From: JAGOEX01 sp964630905
GTDB taxonomy: Bacteria; UBP6; UBA1177
Direction of reading: 5' to 3'
Assembly (NCBI GenBank): GCA_964630905.1
Contig: CAZVWR010000009.1
Location: 1-64,000, forward strand
Length of the DNA stretch: 64,000 nt
Below, in pieces: positions 25,834 to 34,355 of this stretch. Numbering within the stretch: the first letter of the stretch is position 1; every line of letters starts with the position of its first letter. The position numbers were made by a program, and so were the translations under genes. The notes beneath the pieces are model-generated. The model did not search any database. It was not told where the DNA came from and worked only from the letters and a program-made list of their open reading frames with translations.

Positions 25834-27107
25834 TTTCCACCTCGCGGGTATTCAATGCCTGCGATCTGAAATAATTTCATGCAAAATTCTTCACCGGGTC
25901 TTTCATCATCATAAGGCATATGTTGAATGATTTGAATTTGTCCTTCTTTAATAGCAAACATAAATATTAATGGGTTTTGACTTTTTTTAATCGAGTAAAA
26001 AGGTTTTATGTGTGATTCTGAAGGTATATTAAAAAAGTTTATGGAGTCTAAAAAAGAATGGAATTCCATAAATTCCGATAATGACATTTTTTCTTTCTTC
26101 TTTTCGATAATTTCAACTTTTGGTGAATCTTTTTGACCTTTTATTACATATTCGATGAAGATGTCATCAAGTTTTTTTGTTATTTCTATAGTAAAATCAT
26201 TGTAAAGCGGATTGTGATCTTTGAGATTGCATGTATATAATTCATGATTTTTCTCTGCCGGGAAATTTAAATATTTTAAAAGTTGTTTGTTTCCTGCAAG
26301 AGCTTTTGCTTCAGAAACATTCTTTTCAACTCCAATGCCATTGAAAAGCAGTTTAATGCTCTCATAAATGTTTTCTTTTTTTTCAGAAAGAAAATATTGA
26401 GCACCTTTAGAGATATTTTTTTCGATACCGTCACCGCCATAAACATACAAATGTCCTAGAATTCCAAGTATTATGCTGTCTTCGTATTCTAAATGCTGCC
26501 CTTTCAGCTCCTTGGAAATATTTACAGCTTTTTCAAAACATTCCAAAGCTTTCGGCAGATTTTTTTTTCCGTTGTATCCGTGAAAATTTACTAATCCGCA
26601 TAAATAAAAAGCTTTGTGCTGATTGTATTTATCATCGCCTGAAGAAGGGAAGTTGTTTTTATAAAGGGTAATTTCAGCCCATCTTGCGCTTTTTTCAATA
26701 TCAATATCGATTTTATTTTTTTTACTGTCGTGTGAGTAGTTTGCGAAAAGTTCACCCGTTGAATAAGCCTCAGTTAGAAGTCTGCCGCAATAGGTGCATC
26801 CAATTCTTGCACATTTTTCGAGAATAATAACAGCTTGATCAATTTTTTCATTATATGCAAGTTTTAATGCCAGATCATGATACCCTTGACAATTTCCTCC
26901 TGAAGCAGACTTTTCCAACCATTTCATAGCAGATTCCTTATCACCCTTTTTTTCGTAGTAGTCTGCAAGCTTCGTCTGGTAAGTTCTGTCTCCCAGATAT
27001 GCTTTCATAAATATAGTGGAGTCGTCAAAACTTAAAGACACAAAAACATACGCAATCACCAATACTGCAAAAACATGCCAGATAATTAACAAAATCTTTC
27101 TTTTCAT
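25830..27107 (-). CDS. Sel1-like repeat protein, membrane-anchored or exported (paralog A)
   Basis: 425 aa. A hydrophobic helix covers about residues 5-25 (KILLIIWHVFAVLVIAYVFV), followed by Sel1-type repeats (YEKKGDKESAMKWLEKSASGG; EKCARIGCTYCGRLLTEAYSTG) to about residue 280 and a C-terminal mixed domain. Residue order, repeat spacing and the C-terminal domain parallel the next gene (24616-25833), including matching Cys-x-x-Cys at the IGCTYC/NGCIRC position. The two overlap by four bases and should be cotranscribed from a promoter at 27135-27163. Function unknown. Confidence 0.75.
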   Translation of the reverse strand: MKRKILLIIWHVFAVLVIAYVFVSLSFDDSTIFMKAYLGDRTYQTKLADYYEKKGDKESAMKWLEKSASGGNCQGYHDLALKLAYNEKIDQAVIILEKCARIGCTYCGRLLTEAYSTGELFANYSHDSKKNKIDIDIEKSARWAEITLYKNNFPSSGDDKYNQHKAFYLCGLVNFHGYNGKKNLPKALECFEKAVNISKELKGQHLEYEDSIILGILGHLYVYGGDGIEKNISKGAQYFLSEKKENIYESIKLLFNGIGVEKNVSEAKALAGNKQLLKYLNFPAEKNHELYTCNLKDHNPLYNDFTIEITKKLDDIFIEYVIKGQKDSPKVEIIEKKKEKMSLSEFMEFHSFLDSINFFNIPSESHIKPFYSIKKSQNPLIFMFAIKEGQIQIIQHMPYDDERPGEEFCMKLFQIAGIEYPRGGK

Positions 27108-27134
27108 TGAAGAATGGTCTCAAAGTTCAGCAAA

Positions 27135-27163
27135 AAAATATCCGATTATTTCTTTTAAGTCAA
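27135..27163 (-). promoter_or_regulatory. Promoter for the Sel1-like gene pair
   Basis: Minus strand TTGACT (27158-27163), 17-base spacer, TATTTT (27135-27140), about 28 bases before the ATG at 27107. Confidence 0.5.
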
Positions 27164-27277
27164 CCTTTCGTATATTTATAAACATTGTTGATTATCCGAA
27201 AAAGTTGAAATTTCAAAGATTTCTGATGCTTCTATTAATAAGCCCACATGTTTAATTCAAGCAACAACATAAATAAT

Positions 27278-27306
27278 TTGACGAATATAATTCAAGACAT
27301 TATATT
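27278..27306 (+). promoter_or_regulatory. Promoter for the RhuM-like gene
   Basis: TTGACG (27278-27283), 17-base spacer, TATATT (27301-27306); the gene starts at 27337 after a GAGGG ribosome site. Confidence 0.6.
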
Positions 27307-27336
27307 AGACAGTATTTAATTTTCGTTAGAGGGAAA

Positions 27337-28182
27337 ATGCAGAATCAGATAATTATTTATCAGCCCGAAGTAGGCTTATCATCTCTGGAAGTGCGACTTG
27401 AAAACGAAACTGTTTGGCTGACACAAAATCAGATGGCGGAGCTTTTTCAAACAGACCGCACATCAATCGCCAAGCACATTGGCAATGTATATAAGTCACT
27501 GGAATTAGACAAATTATCAACCTGTGCAAAAATTGCACAGGTTCAAATTGAAGGAGATCGGAGAGTTTCAAGAAAAATTGAATATTACAATCTCGATATG
27601 ATCATTTCTGTCGGGTACCGTGTTAATTCTTTAAGAGGCACTCAGTTTCGAATCTGGGCAAACAAAGTGCTCAAAGACTATCTTATGAAAGGTTATGCGC
27701 TCAATCAGCGAATCGAGCGGATCGAAGAAAAACTCTTTGAACATGATAAAAAGTTTGAACTCATAATTCAGCAGGCAATCCCACTGAAAGAGGGAATTTT
27801 TTTTGACGGGCAGGTTTTTGATGCTTATGAGCTTGTCGTTTCATTCATAAAAAAAGCGAAAAGAACCATCGTTCTGATTGACAACTATGTGGACGAAACA
27901 GTCCTTTCAATGCTTTCAAAACGGAAAGAACGAGTTAAAGCAACTATTTACACCGCTAATCTTTCAAAAGAACTTTCTCTTGATCTTAAAAAACACAATG
28001 CTCAATACGAACCTGTTGAAATAAAGGTTTTCAGCAAATCACATGACCGTTTTCTGATAATTGATGAAAAAACTGTCTATCATATCGGTGGCTCACTTAA
28101 AGATCTCGGAAAAAAGCTGTTTGCATTTTCAAGAATTGAGATCAATCCAGAAATTATTCTGGATTATTTGAAAAGATTCTAA
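27337..28182 (+). CDS. RhuM-family DNA-binding protein with C-terminal PLD-like domain
   Basis: 281 aa. The N-terminal ~130 residues match virulence RhuM/Fic-associated proteins: VWLTQNQMAELFQTDRTSIAKHIGN is a helix-turn-helix, followed by KIEYYNLDMIISVGYRVNS and GTQFRIWANKVLKDYLMKGY. After a short coiled segment, residues ~155-281 form a phospholipase-D-like half domain with the motif HDRFLIID and later HIGGSLKDLGKK. This combination is found in several bacterial accessory regions. Its role is not established; nucleic acid binding with a nuclease-like or sensing domain is a reasonable guess. Its end overlaps birA on the other strand by 29 bases. Confidence 0.8.
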   Translation: MQNQIIIYQPEVGLSSLEVRLENETVWLTQNQMAELFQTDRTSIAKHIGNVYKSLELDKLSTCAKIAQVQIEGDRRVSRKIEYYNLDMIISVGYRVNSLRGTQFRIWANKVLKDYLMKGYALNQRIERIEEKLFEHDKKFELIIQQAIPLKEGIFFDGQVFDAYELVVSFIKKAKRTIVLIDNYVDETVLSMLSKRKERVKATIYTANLSKELSLDLKKHNAQYEPVEIKVFSKSHDRFLIIDEKTVYHIGGSLKDLGKKLFAFSRIEINPEIILDYLKRF

Positions 28183-28918
28183 TTATCGAAGCGGCTGAGA
28201 TTTCTAACACTTCTGAATTGTTGATGATTTTGATTGTAGATCCGTTGTTTGAAAATCCGGTGACTGTTCCTGTTTCAATGTCGGTTCCATTAATTGTGTA
28301 GGTTATTGATCTGTCTGTCATCCAAGATATTTCAGAAACATATTTTTCTTTTATTTGGGTTTCGTTCATTTCAAAAAAAGTGTCAAGCGCCCTGATAAGT
28401 TCAGCTAAAACCGCTTCTGTTGTAATATCAGGGACATATTCGTTTAATGCGCCGACTTTCCAGTTGTGTTCAAACAGAGTTGTTTCAGGCATGAAAACAT
28501 TGATCCCTATTCCGCAGACAAAGAATCTGTCAACCCCGCGCTGAACGGTTTTTGCAATTATTCCGGCACATTTATTCATGTCAGCCAGAATGTCGTTTGG
28601 CCATTTTATTGATATATTTTCAGTGCCTACAAACTTTTTCACTGCCATCTGTGCTGCCAGAGCAGTCCGCTGAGGAATGAGATTCAACGGCTCTGATCTA
28701 TCCAGTTTCTCAAAAAAAGAAAAGTACAGATTCCCGTTATTTGGAGAAAACCACGATTTGCCGTTCCTGCCGTAACCGCCACTTTGCAAGTCAGCGACAA
28801 CTATCCCTTTCCGCACCCCTTTTTCAATAAATTCAATGGCTTTATCCATTGTTGAAGAAACCTCACCAAAATGGTAAAACCCCGAAAACCTGTTCTTTGG
28901 AATAATGTATTCTTTCAT
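28154..28918 (-). CDS. birA: Biotin-[acetyl-CoA-carboxylase] ligase (group I, no regulatory domain)
   Basis: Attaches biotin to the carboxyl-carrier protein of biotin-dependent carboxylases via biotinyl-AMP. 254 aa without an N-terminal winged helix, so it should not repress biotin genes. Catalytic loop GGYGRNGKSWFSP (about residues 46-58) and IKWPNDILADMNKCAGI are present, as is the C-terminal SH3-like domain (TGTVTGFSNNGSTIKI). The ATG at 28918 follows GGGGGAG. It is a single gene with its own promoter, convergent and overlapping at its end with the RhuM-like gene. Confidence 0.93.
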   Translation of the reverse strand: MKEYIIPKNRFSGFYHFGEVSSTMDKAIEFIEKGVRKGIVVADLQSGGYGRNGKSWFSPNNGNLYFSFFEKLDRSEPLNLIPQRTALAAQMAVKKFVGTENISIKWPNDILADMNKCAGIIAKTVQRGVDRFFVCGIGINVFMPETTLFEHNWKVGALNEYVPDITTEAVLAELIRALDTFFEMNETQIKEKYVSEISWMTDRSITYTINGTDIETGTVTGFSNNGSTIKIINNSEVLEISAASIIRIFSNNPE

Positions 28919-28946
28919 TTCTCCCCCTTAAATCAAGGACAAGCGG

Positions 28947-28975
28947 AATATCATAGAAAAAACCGGGTTTGTCAA
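28947..28975 (-). promoter_or_regulatory. Promoter for birA
   Basis: Minus strand TTGACA (28970-28975), 17-base spacer, GATATT (28947-28952), about 30 bases before the start. Confidence 0.5.
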
Positions 28976-29012
28976 CTTGTAAAAAAATTCACAAAAATAC
29001 CGCTTTAAAATA

Positions 29013-29041
29013 TTGCTTATAGGAAAAGGATTTAATATTAT
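29013..29041 (+). promoter_or_regulatory. Promoter for the SH3b/DUF4015 gene
   Basis: TTGCTT (29013-29018), 17-base spacer, TATTAT (29036-29041), 28 bases before the ATG at 29069. Confidence 0.5.
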
Positions 29042-29068
29042 TGCACGATTTTATGAGGTTGAGGGAAA

Positions 29069-30400
29069 ATGCACCGCTTTTTTATATTTATTTCGATTCT
29101 ATTTTTTTCCATTAATGCATATTCAGAAAACAGCGAAGTGTTTGTAAATGCTGACATTTTGAACATAAGAACATATCCGACTGTAAATTCCGCTAAAACT
29201 GCACTGGCTTACAGAGGTGATGTGCTGATAATTCATGAAAGCAAAAAAGATTCTGAAGGAAAGGAGTGGATAAAAGTTGCTCTAAAAAAGAAATCAACTG
29301 AGCCGGTTGGCTGGGTTCTTGCTGAATTTACAGTGAAAACAAGAGCTTATCTGCTAAGCCCGACATATAAAGATCTCGATTATTCCCCTCAGAATAAAAC
29401 TGATGGATACAAAAACAACCCTAAAGTCAAAGTGAAAGGAATATATCTCACCCGTTATTCTTCAACCCCGACCCGGCTTAACCACTTCTTCAATCTTGTA
29501 AAAGGAACCGAAATAAACGCTTTCGTAATTGACATCAAGAACGAAAGGGGCAATCTGCTTTTCAGGAGTGAAGCGGCCGCAAAGCACAATCCTGCCGGCA
29601 ATAAATCGCTTATCTACAAAAGCAGGGAATCCATTATGGAGCAGATAGAAAAAGCGAAAAAGAACAATCTCTACCTTATCGCAAGAGTTGTGACATTCAA
29701 AGATGACGACTATGCAAAGAATAATCCCGAATCTGCAATTTTTGATAACGAAACGCAATCCACATATATAGATAGAGACAAGCAGCGGTGGGTTTCGCCG
29801 CATAACCGCAAGTACTGGGAATATCTCATAGAACTCTGCAAAGAAGCGGCAGATCTCGGATTTAATGAGATCCAGTTTGACTATATCAGATTTACCGACT
29901 GGAAAACAAACCTCAATTTCAAAAATACTGAAAAGGAATCAAAGTCACTGGCAATTCAGCGGTTTCTCAAATATGCAAGAGAGGAACTTAGCAAAAAAGA
30001 GGTTTATGTGAGTGCCGACATTTTCGGGCTTGTCGCTTCAGCAAGCGATGACCTTAATCTCGGTCAGTACTGGGAAGGGATAAGCAATGTTGTCGATTTC
30101 GTTTCACCGATGATCTATCCGTCCCACTTCTCTTACGGTTTCGGTGGAATTCCCATTCCTGACACAGAACCGTATAAGATCGTTTATATTTCAGCAAGAG
30201 ATTCAGTCGCACGGAATAAAAATATTGAAACACCTGCAATAATCAGGCCGTGGATACAGGATTTTACAGCTTACTGGCTTAAAGGCCACATCAATTATGA
30301 AAAACAGCAGATTACAGACCAGATCAAAGCACTAAGCGAACATGGAATAGACGAATATCTTCTGTGGAATCCCAAAAATCAGTATAAGTATCTGAAGTAA
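29069..30400 (+). CDS. Exported SH3b plus DUF4015 putative glycoside hydrolase
   Basis: 443 aa. Signal peptide of about 20 residues; then an SH3b (bacterial SH3) domain at ~24-92 (VNADILNIRTYPTVNS, WIKVAL, GWVLAEF), typically a cell-wall ligand-binding module. Residues ~110-435 match the DUF4015 TIM-barrel family of putative glycosidases: KVKGIYLTRYSS, FVIDIKNERGNLLF, EIQFDYIRFTD and VDFVSPMIYPSHF. The conserved acidic residues at strand ends are present, so it is likely catalytic. Probably acts on a wall or surface polysaccharide in the periplasm. Stand-alone gene. Confidence 0.85.
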   Translation: MHRFFIFISILFFSINAYSENSEVFVNADILNIRTYPTVNSAKTALAYRGDVLIIHESKKDSEGKEWIKVALKKKSTEPVGWVLAEFTVKTRAYLLSPTYKDLDYSPQNKTDGYKNNPKVKVKGIYLTRYSSTPTRLNHFFNLVKGTEINAFVIDIKNERGNLLFRSEAAAKHNPAGNKSLIYKSRESIMEQIEKAKKNNLYLIARVVTFKDDDYAKNNPESAIFDNETQSTYIDRDKQRWVSPHNRKYWEYLIELCKEAADLGFNEIQFDYIRFTDWKTNLNFKNTEKESKSLAIQRFLKYAREELSKKEVYVSADIFGLVASASDDLNLGQYWEGISNVVDFVSPMIYPSHFSYGFGGIPIPDTEPYKIVYISARDSVARNKNIETPAIIRPWIQDFTAYWLKGHINYEKQQITDQIKALSEHGIDEYLLWNPKNQYKYLK

Positions 30401-30402
30401 GA

Positions 30403-30645
30403 TTAGTTATGGCTGGTTTGGGTTTCCATCTTTTTTAAAAGAACGGAAAAGAGTCGCTGCATTTCAACAAGTCCGCTCGTTTTTGAGTTTTTTCCTGTTC
30501 TTGCACCAATTTCAAGAAGAGCATCGACGATTTTCCAGTCATATTTTAATTGCGATAGCTCATCATCCTTGATTTTGCGAAGTTCATCAGCAGCGTTCTT
30601 CCACTGATCTACAACAGCTTGCATCTGCTCCTTTGTCAAACTCAT
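30403..30645 (-). CDS. Small helical protein paired with a nucleotidyltransferase
   Basis: 80 aa, predicted nearly all-helical (for example VVDQWKNAADELRKIKDDE and EMQRLFSVLLKKMET), no membrane segment. Its start overlaps the stop of the nucleotidyltransferase-fold gene at 30642 by four bases, so the two are translated together. Small partners of this kind frequently act as antitoxins or specificity partners, but I recognise no family. The end lies two bases from the stop of the convergent DUF4015 gene. Confidence 0.6.
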   Translation of the reverse strand: MSLTKEQMQAVVDQWKNAADELRKIKDDELSQLKYDWKIVDALLEIGARTGKNSKTSGLVEMQRLFSVLLKKMETQTSHN

Positions 30646-31202
30646 TTTAATCCAAGTATTTTTTCAGATTTAGTAATTATTTCCGGCTCTTCCTTTAATT
30701 CCGCCAATATTTCAAGATGTTTCATGATATAAATTCTGTCAAGCGAGGATTTTTGCTTTTTTGCAATGCCTTCCGCATCTAGCCAGTCTTTGGGGCGTGA
30801 TGCAAAAGCTTTCATAATAAAAAGATCTTCAGCAGAACATATCTTTAAGCTGACACCTTTCATAAATTCAAAATTTGATGATCTCAATATCATTTCTTCT
30901 TCAAACGGTAATGCCCCAAAAGAAATATCAAGCGGAATTCCATCAGATGATTCGATAAGAAGAACACGGTTTTTAATCGAAAATTCAAGTGCGTGATCAA
31001 TTCTTGCCTTGAAGTGTCCAAGTATTTTTTCTGCATAATACTGCTCGCTTCCCACCCCGGTGAGAAGAGTGAGATCAACATCATGGGTTGTTCTCGGTTC
31101 ACCGTGACACTGGTTTGCAAGACCTCCGATTATGCAGAAAGACCATCGGAAAGAATCAAAGAATTCAGTAATTTCCTTAGCCGCTTTAAAAATCAAATTC
31201 AT
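30642..31202 (-). CDS. Nucleotidyltransferase-fold protein
   Basis: 186 aa from the ATG at 31202, preferred over an upstream TTG at 31208 because the GGTG ribosome site is at proper distance. FCIIGGLANQCHGEPRTTHDVDLTLL (in two parts: Gly-Gly turn and Asp-x-Asp) is the metal-binding signature of the polymerase-beta superfamily. LDISFGALPFEEEMI and CSAEDLFIMKAFASRPKDW follow as in the AbiEii/DUF1814-like group. It overlaps the small helical gene by four bases, forming a two-gene module of toxin-antitoxin type. Whether it is toxin or RNA-modifying antitoxin cannot be decided. Confidence 0.65.
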   Translation of the reverse strand: MNLIFKAAKEITEFFDSFRWSFCIIGGLANQCHGEPRTTHDVDLTLLTGVGSEQYYAEKILGHFKARIDHALEFSIKNRVLLIESSDGIPLDISFGALPFEEEMILRSSNFEFMKGVSLKICSAEDLFIMKAFASRPKDWLDAEGIAKKQKSSLDRIYIMKHLEILAELKEEPEIITKSEKILGLK

Positions 31203-31353
31203 AATCAAATCACCAAGTTTTTAAGAACTTTCCCGATTATATTTGAAAACCGTAAATAGTAAAGGATGCGTGCTTTTTTAAACTTTGAAACCCCTTCTGC
31301 TAAGATCTTGTTTAATTAGGGTCTCTGTATCTTAATCATACTGAATCATCGCT

Positions 31354-31995
31354 CTACAATATTTCTTTTTCCCCAAATACTTCTTTCACATCTTTTACTG
31401 CCTTGAGCTTATTAAATTTTTCAACTATAAAAAACATAGCCAGAAATAGCCACATAGTGAAACCTTTTATTTTAGGATATGGAATAAAAATAAAAAGAAC
31501 AGGAATTACTAACAAAAACCAGTTTCTAACAAAGAAATTTTTCTGATAATATTTCAATTTCAGTTTCGTTGCATCATAGTCAGGATGCTCAAGTATTTTT
31601 TTTATTTTGTCCGTTTCAATTCTTTTTTCCCTTTCCCGCCATCTTCTAAAAAACTCATTTAAAATCAACAATATAAAAGAAACAGGAAAAACAATATAAA
31701 TTTCACTTCTGAACATATAGAGAGAATAGAAAAACAAAACAATTATATACCAGTTCCTGTCAAAGAAACTGATAGGGTAAAAAGAATAAAGATAACTGTT
31801 TCTTTTCTCATAAATAATTAGATCAACAACGGTAAAGAAAAGAATTGTGACAAAAGAAACCATGTATGTTTTCCCCTCACCCCGTGTCATTATACCTAAT
31901 TTATATCCTTCAATTAAATTCTCACCTAAAATCTCAACGACAAAAAACAAAGTTAAAGGCCATATAATCCACCCTATTCTGTTTAACACATTCAT
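31354..31995 (-). CDS. Integral membrane protein of unknown function
   Basis: 213 aa with about six hydrophobic segments arranged as two similar halves: each half has an aromatic FF-RNW motif preceding a pair of helices (SFFDRNWYIIVLFF at ~75-90 and NFFVRNWFLLVIPV at ~150-165), separated by a charged cytoplasmic loop with many Arg/Lys/Glu. The internal resemblance suggests an old duplication. The start has GGAGG upstream. No family recognised; no obvious partner, since both neighbours have separate functions. Confidence 0.6.
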   Translation of the reverse strand: MNVLNRIGWIIWPLTLFFVVEILGENLIEGYKLGIMTRGEGKTYMVSFVTILFFTVVDLIIYEKRNSYLYSFYPISFFDRNWYIIVLFFYSLYMFRSEIYIVFPVSFILLILNEFFRRWREREKRIETDKIKKILEHPDYDATKLKLKYYQKNFFVRNWFLLVIPVLFIFIPYPKIKGFTMWLFLAMFFIVEKFNKLKAVKDVKEVFGEKEIL

Positions 31996-32034
31996 AACTT
32001 CCTCCTACCAGAAATACGGACCAACTTCAGTAAC

Positions 32035-33219
32035 TCACTTATAGATCAGATATTTTTCCCTTATTTTTTCAAATTCTTTGCGGCTTATCTCCGCTTTTTT
32101 TTCAATTTGTTCAAAAGGGGTGTTTTTGCGGATGAGATCTTCAAGTTCTTTTGATCCGGTCATGAGAGCGAAATCTTTGGAAATGATTATCTGTTTCTGA
32201 TAGAGTTTCAGGAGAGTTTTCAGCAGTTCAATACCGAGCTTGAATGCCTGATTATTTTTTCTGTCGGTAATGCTGATCTTTATTCCGCCGCATTCTCTAC
32301 CAAAATGTTTGTGAACTTTAGCTTTCGGGGTGAATCTGACCGGTTCTATTATAAGCCCGGTGAATTTTTGTTTTTTCAGTTCTTCAAACAGTTTATTCTC
32401 ATCAATGAAAGGGGCGCCGATAAGCTGAAAAGGTGCGTCAGACCCTCTTCCCATCGAGATATTAACCGTTTCAAGCCATCCAAGTTCGCTGTAAAGAAGA
32501 GCACTTTCAAGAGAGTTCAGATTGGGTGAAGGGGATACCCACGGAAGTTTGGTTTCATCAAAGAGCATTGAACGGTTGTAGTTTTTCATTTTTACTACTG
32601 TCAGATTTGTATTAAGTTTAAAATGTTCGTTAAAAAGCACTGCAAGCTCTCCAACTGTCAATCCATATCTTGTCGCAATAGGGAATATCGAAGTGAAAAA
32701 ACCGGTTAGATCTTTTGGCGGCACAAATCCTGAAACTTTATCACCTCCGATTATCACAGGTCTATCAACCACAATTATCTCAATCCCTGCTTTGGAGACG
32801 GTTTCCATCATATAGCTGAGAGTTGAAATGTATGTATAGTATCTCACTCCTGCATCAGCAATATCATAAAGAACGACATCAATTTCCTTAAGCTGTTCCG
32901 GTAACGGTTTTTTCGTTTTTCCATAAAGCGAAATGACCGGAATATTATCAACAGAACTATTTTGAACAGCTTCGTCTCTATCTGTATGGAAACCGTGTTC
33001 AGGGGAAAATATCTTTTTTACTTTCACCCCGTGCTTTTTTAAAAGTTCAAGAAGAGCTACACCATCTTTATTAACAGCAGTCTTGTTTGCTAATAGTGCA
33101 ACATTTTTGTTTTTAAGATATATGAATTTTTCACAATCCATCACATCAAGACCTGTCAGAACAGCTCCGAATGCACAAAAATGAAAAAACAGAAGAAAAA
33201 AGAAAATAAAATGTCGCAT
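32035..33219 (-). CDS. NamZ-like (DUF1343) exo-N-acetylmuramidase, exported
   Basis: 394 aa from the ATG at 33219, preferred over an in-frame GTG at 33225 because GAGGTGA is correctly spaced. Signal peptide of about 20 residues; then the DUF1343 family: VALLANKTAVNKDGV, IFSPEHGFHTDRDEAVQ, LYDIADAGVRYYTYIST and VDRPVIIGG are all conserved blocks. B. subtilis YbbC/NamZ of this family is an exo-beta-N-acetylmuramidase that trims MurNAc from peptidoglycan fragments. Here it probably acts in the periplasm in wall recycling. It is divergent from a serine hydrolase related to YbbE, the same partner seen in Bacillus. Confidence 0.88.
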   Translation of the reverse strand: MRHFIFFFLLFFHFCAFGAVLTGLDVMDCEKFIYLKNKNVALLANKTAVNKDGVALLELLKKHGVKVKKIFSPEHGFHTDRDEAVQNSSVDNIPVISLYGKTKKPLPEQLKEIDVVLYDIADAGVRYYTYISTLSYMMETVSKAGIEIIVVDRPVIIGGDKVSGFVPPKDLTGFFTSIFPIATRYGLTVGELAVLFNEHFKLNTNLTVVKMKNYNRSMLFDETKLPWVSPSPNLNSLESALLYSELGWLETVNISMGRGSDAPFQLIGAPFIDENKLFEELKKQKFTGLIIEPVRFTPKAKVHKHFGRECGGIKISITDRKNNQAFKLGIELLKTLLKLYQKQIIISKDFALMTGSKELEDLIRKNTPFEQIEKKAEISRKEFEKIREKYLIYK

Positions 33220-33233
33220 AGTCACCTCATTTC

Positions 33234-33263
33234 TTGACTATAAATCTGTTGTTACTTTATAAT
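33234..33263 (+). promoter_or_regulatory. Strong promoter predicting a leaderless transcript
   Basis: TTGACT (33234-33239), 18-base spacer and a perfect TATAAT (33258-33263). The expected transcription start (about six bases downstream of the -10 box) coincides with the ATG at 33270, implying little or no 5' leader. Confidence 0.65.
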
Positions 33264-33269
33264 GGACGA

Positions 33270-34355
33270 ATGAGAGTTGCAATAATTTTGCTCACATCAT
33301 TACTATTTTCATCACTTTCGGGCGAAACTCCTGTTTTTGAACAGAAAATTATAGAAATCAGTCAGAAAAGTGTTGCAGAGGATTATTTTTCCGCAGTTTC
33401 GATTTCTGTTTTCAAAGACGGTAAAAAGATCGCAAATATTTCGGAAGGATTTATCCATTCAAAAACTCCGGATCAGAAGATCACTGATAAAACCCTGTTT
33501 GACCTTGCATCACTGACTAAACCGATAGTCATGGTGTCTCTTTTCTTTGATCTGGAAAAAAAAGGACTTCTTGACAGGAACTGGACTGTTTCAAAGTTTT
33601 TCCCCGAAATCACAAGGGAGATAACACTTTTTCAGCTTCTGACACATAAAAGCGGACTTTCCGCCTATGCCGATTTTTTCAAACTTGACGGCGGTACTGA
33701 TCTTGAAAGCAGAAAGAAAAGGATAATCAAATACATTTCTCAAATTAAAAAAGTGCATTCTGACCGTTATAGCGACATAAATTATATCCTCCTTGGATTT
33801 ATAATTGAAAAAATAACAGGCAGAGATCTGGATTCTTCTTTCAAAGAATTTATCAGCAAAAATTATCCCTCAATAAAATCGTTTACTTACAATCCTTTAA
33901 AAAACGGTGTGATCCTTTCAAACATTGTTGCTACTTCTTACTCTGTTCCAAGAAACATCGTAACCTGCGGAGAAGTTGAAGATGAAAATGCCGCATATCT
34001 TTCTGGAATTTCAGGACACGCAGGACTTTTCTCAACTGCCGATGATGTTTCGCAGTTCTATTCACTTCTTCTGAAAGATCCGGTGTTTAGAAAAGTTATA
34101 ACCGATCAGACCGGCTTTGATAAAAAGGAAAGTGAAAACTCAAATTTCGGAGTTGTAGCCGACACAAGTTGTTCGGGTCATCTCGGATGGAGCGGAACGG
34201 CATTTCTGATCTGCCCCGAGAATGATATTGTCATCACAATCCTTACCAACAGAACCCATTCGATAAAATATAAACCGGAAGATTTTACCAACATAAAAAC
34301 ATTCAGAAGAATCGTTTTTGATTTAATATTATCTGAACTGAATAAAGAAAAATGA
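33270..34355 (+). CDS. Exported serine hydrolase, beta-lactamase/YbbE-like
   Basis: 361 aa from the ATG at 33270, which gives a clean signal peptide (VAIILLTSLLFSSLSGE); a longer TTG reading is rejected because that TTG is the -35 box. The class C beta-lactamase/transpeptidase fold shows SLTKP (SxxK, catalytic Ser and Lys) at about 86-90 and YSDINY (YxN) near 165-170. GHLGWSGTAF stands at the third-motif region. Family members include penicillin-binding esterases and muropeptide amidases; its NamZ-like neighbour suggests peptidoglycan turnover. It overlaps the next gene by four bases. Confidence 0.85.
   Translation: MRVAIILLTSLLFSSLSGETPVFEQKIIEISQKSVAEDYFSAVSISVFKDGKKIANISEGFIHSKTPDQKITDKTLFDLASLTKPIVMVSLFFDLEKKGLLDRNWTVSKFFPEITREITLFQLLTHKSGLSAYADFFKLDGGTDLESRKKRIIKYISQIKKVHSDRYSDINYILLGFIIEKITGRDLDSSFKEFISKNYPSIKSFTYNPLKNGVILSNIVATSYSVPRNIVTCGEVEDENAAYLSGISGHAGLFSTADDVSQFYSLLLKDPVFRKVITDQTGFDKKESENSNFGVVADTSCSGHLGWSGTAFLICPENDIVITILTNRTHSIKYKPEDFTNIKTFRRIVFDLILSELNKEK

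Noticed and set aside
33234..33270. TTG start for the serine hydrolase
   Set aside because: The TTG is the first three bases of the -35 box, and the added residues break the signal peptide.
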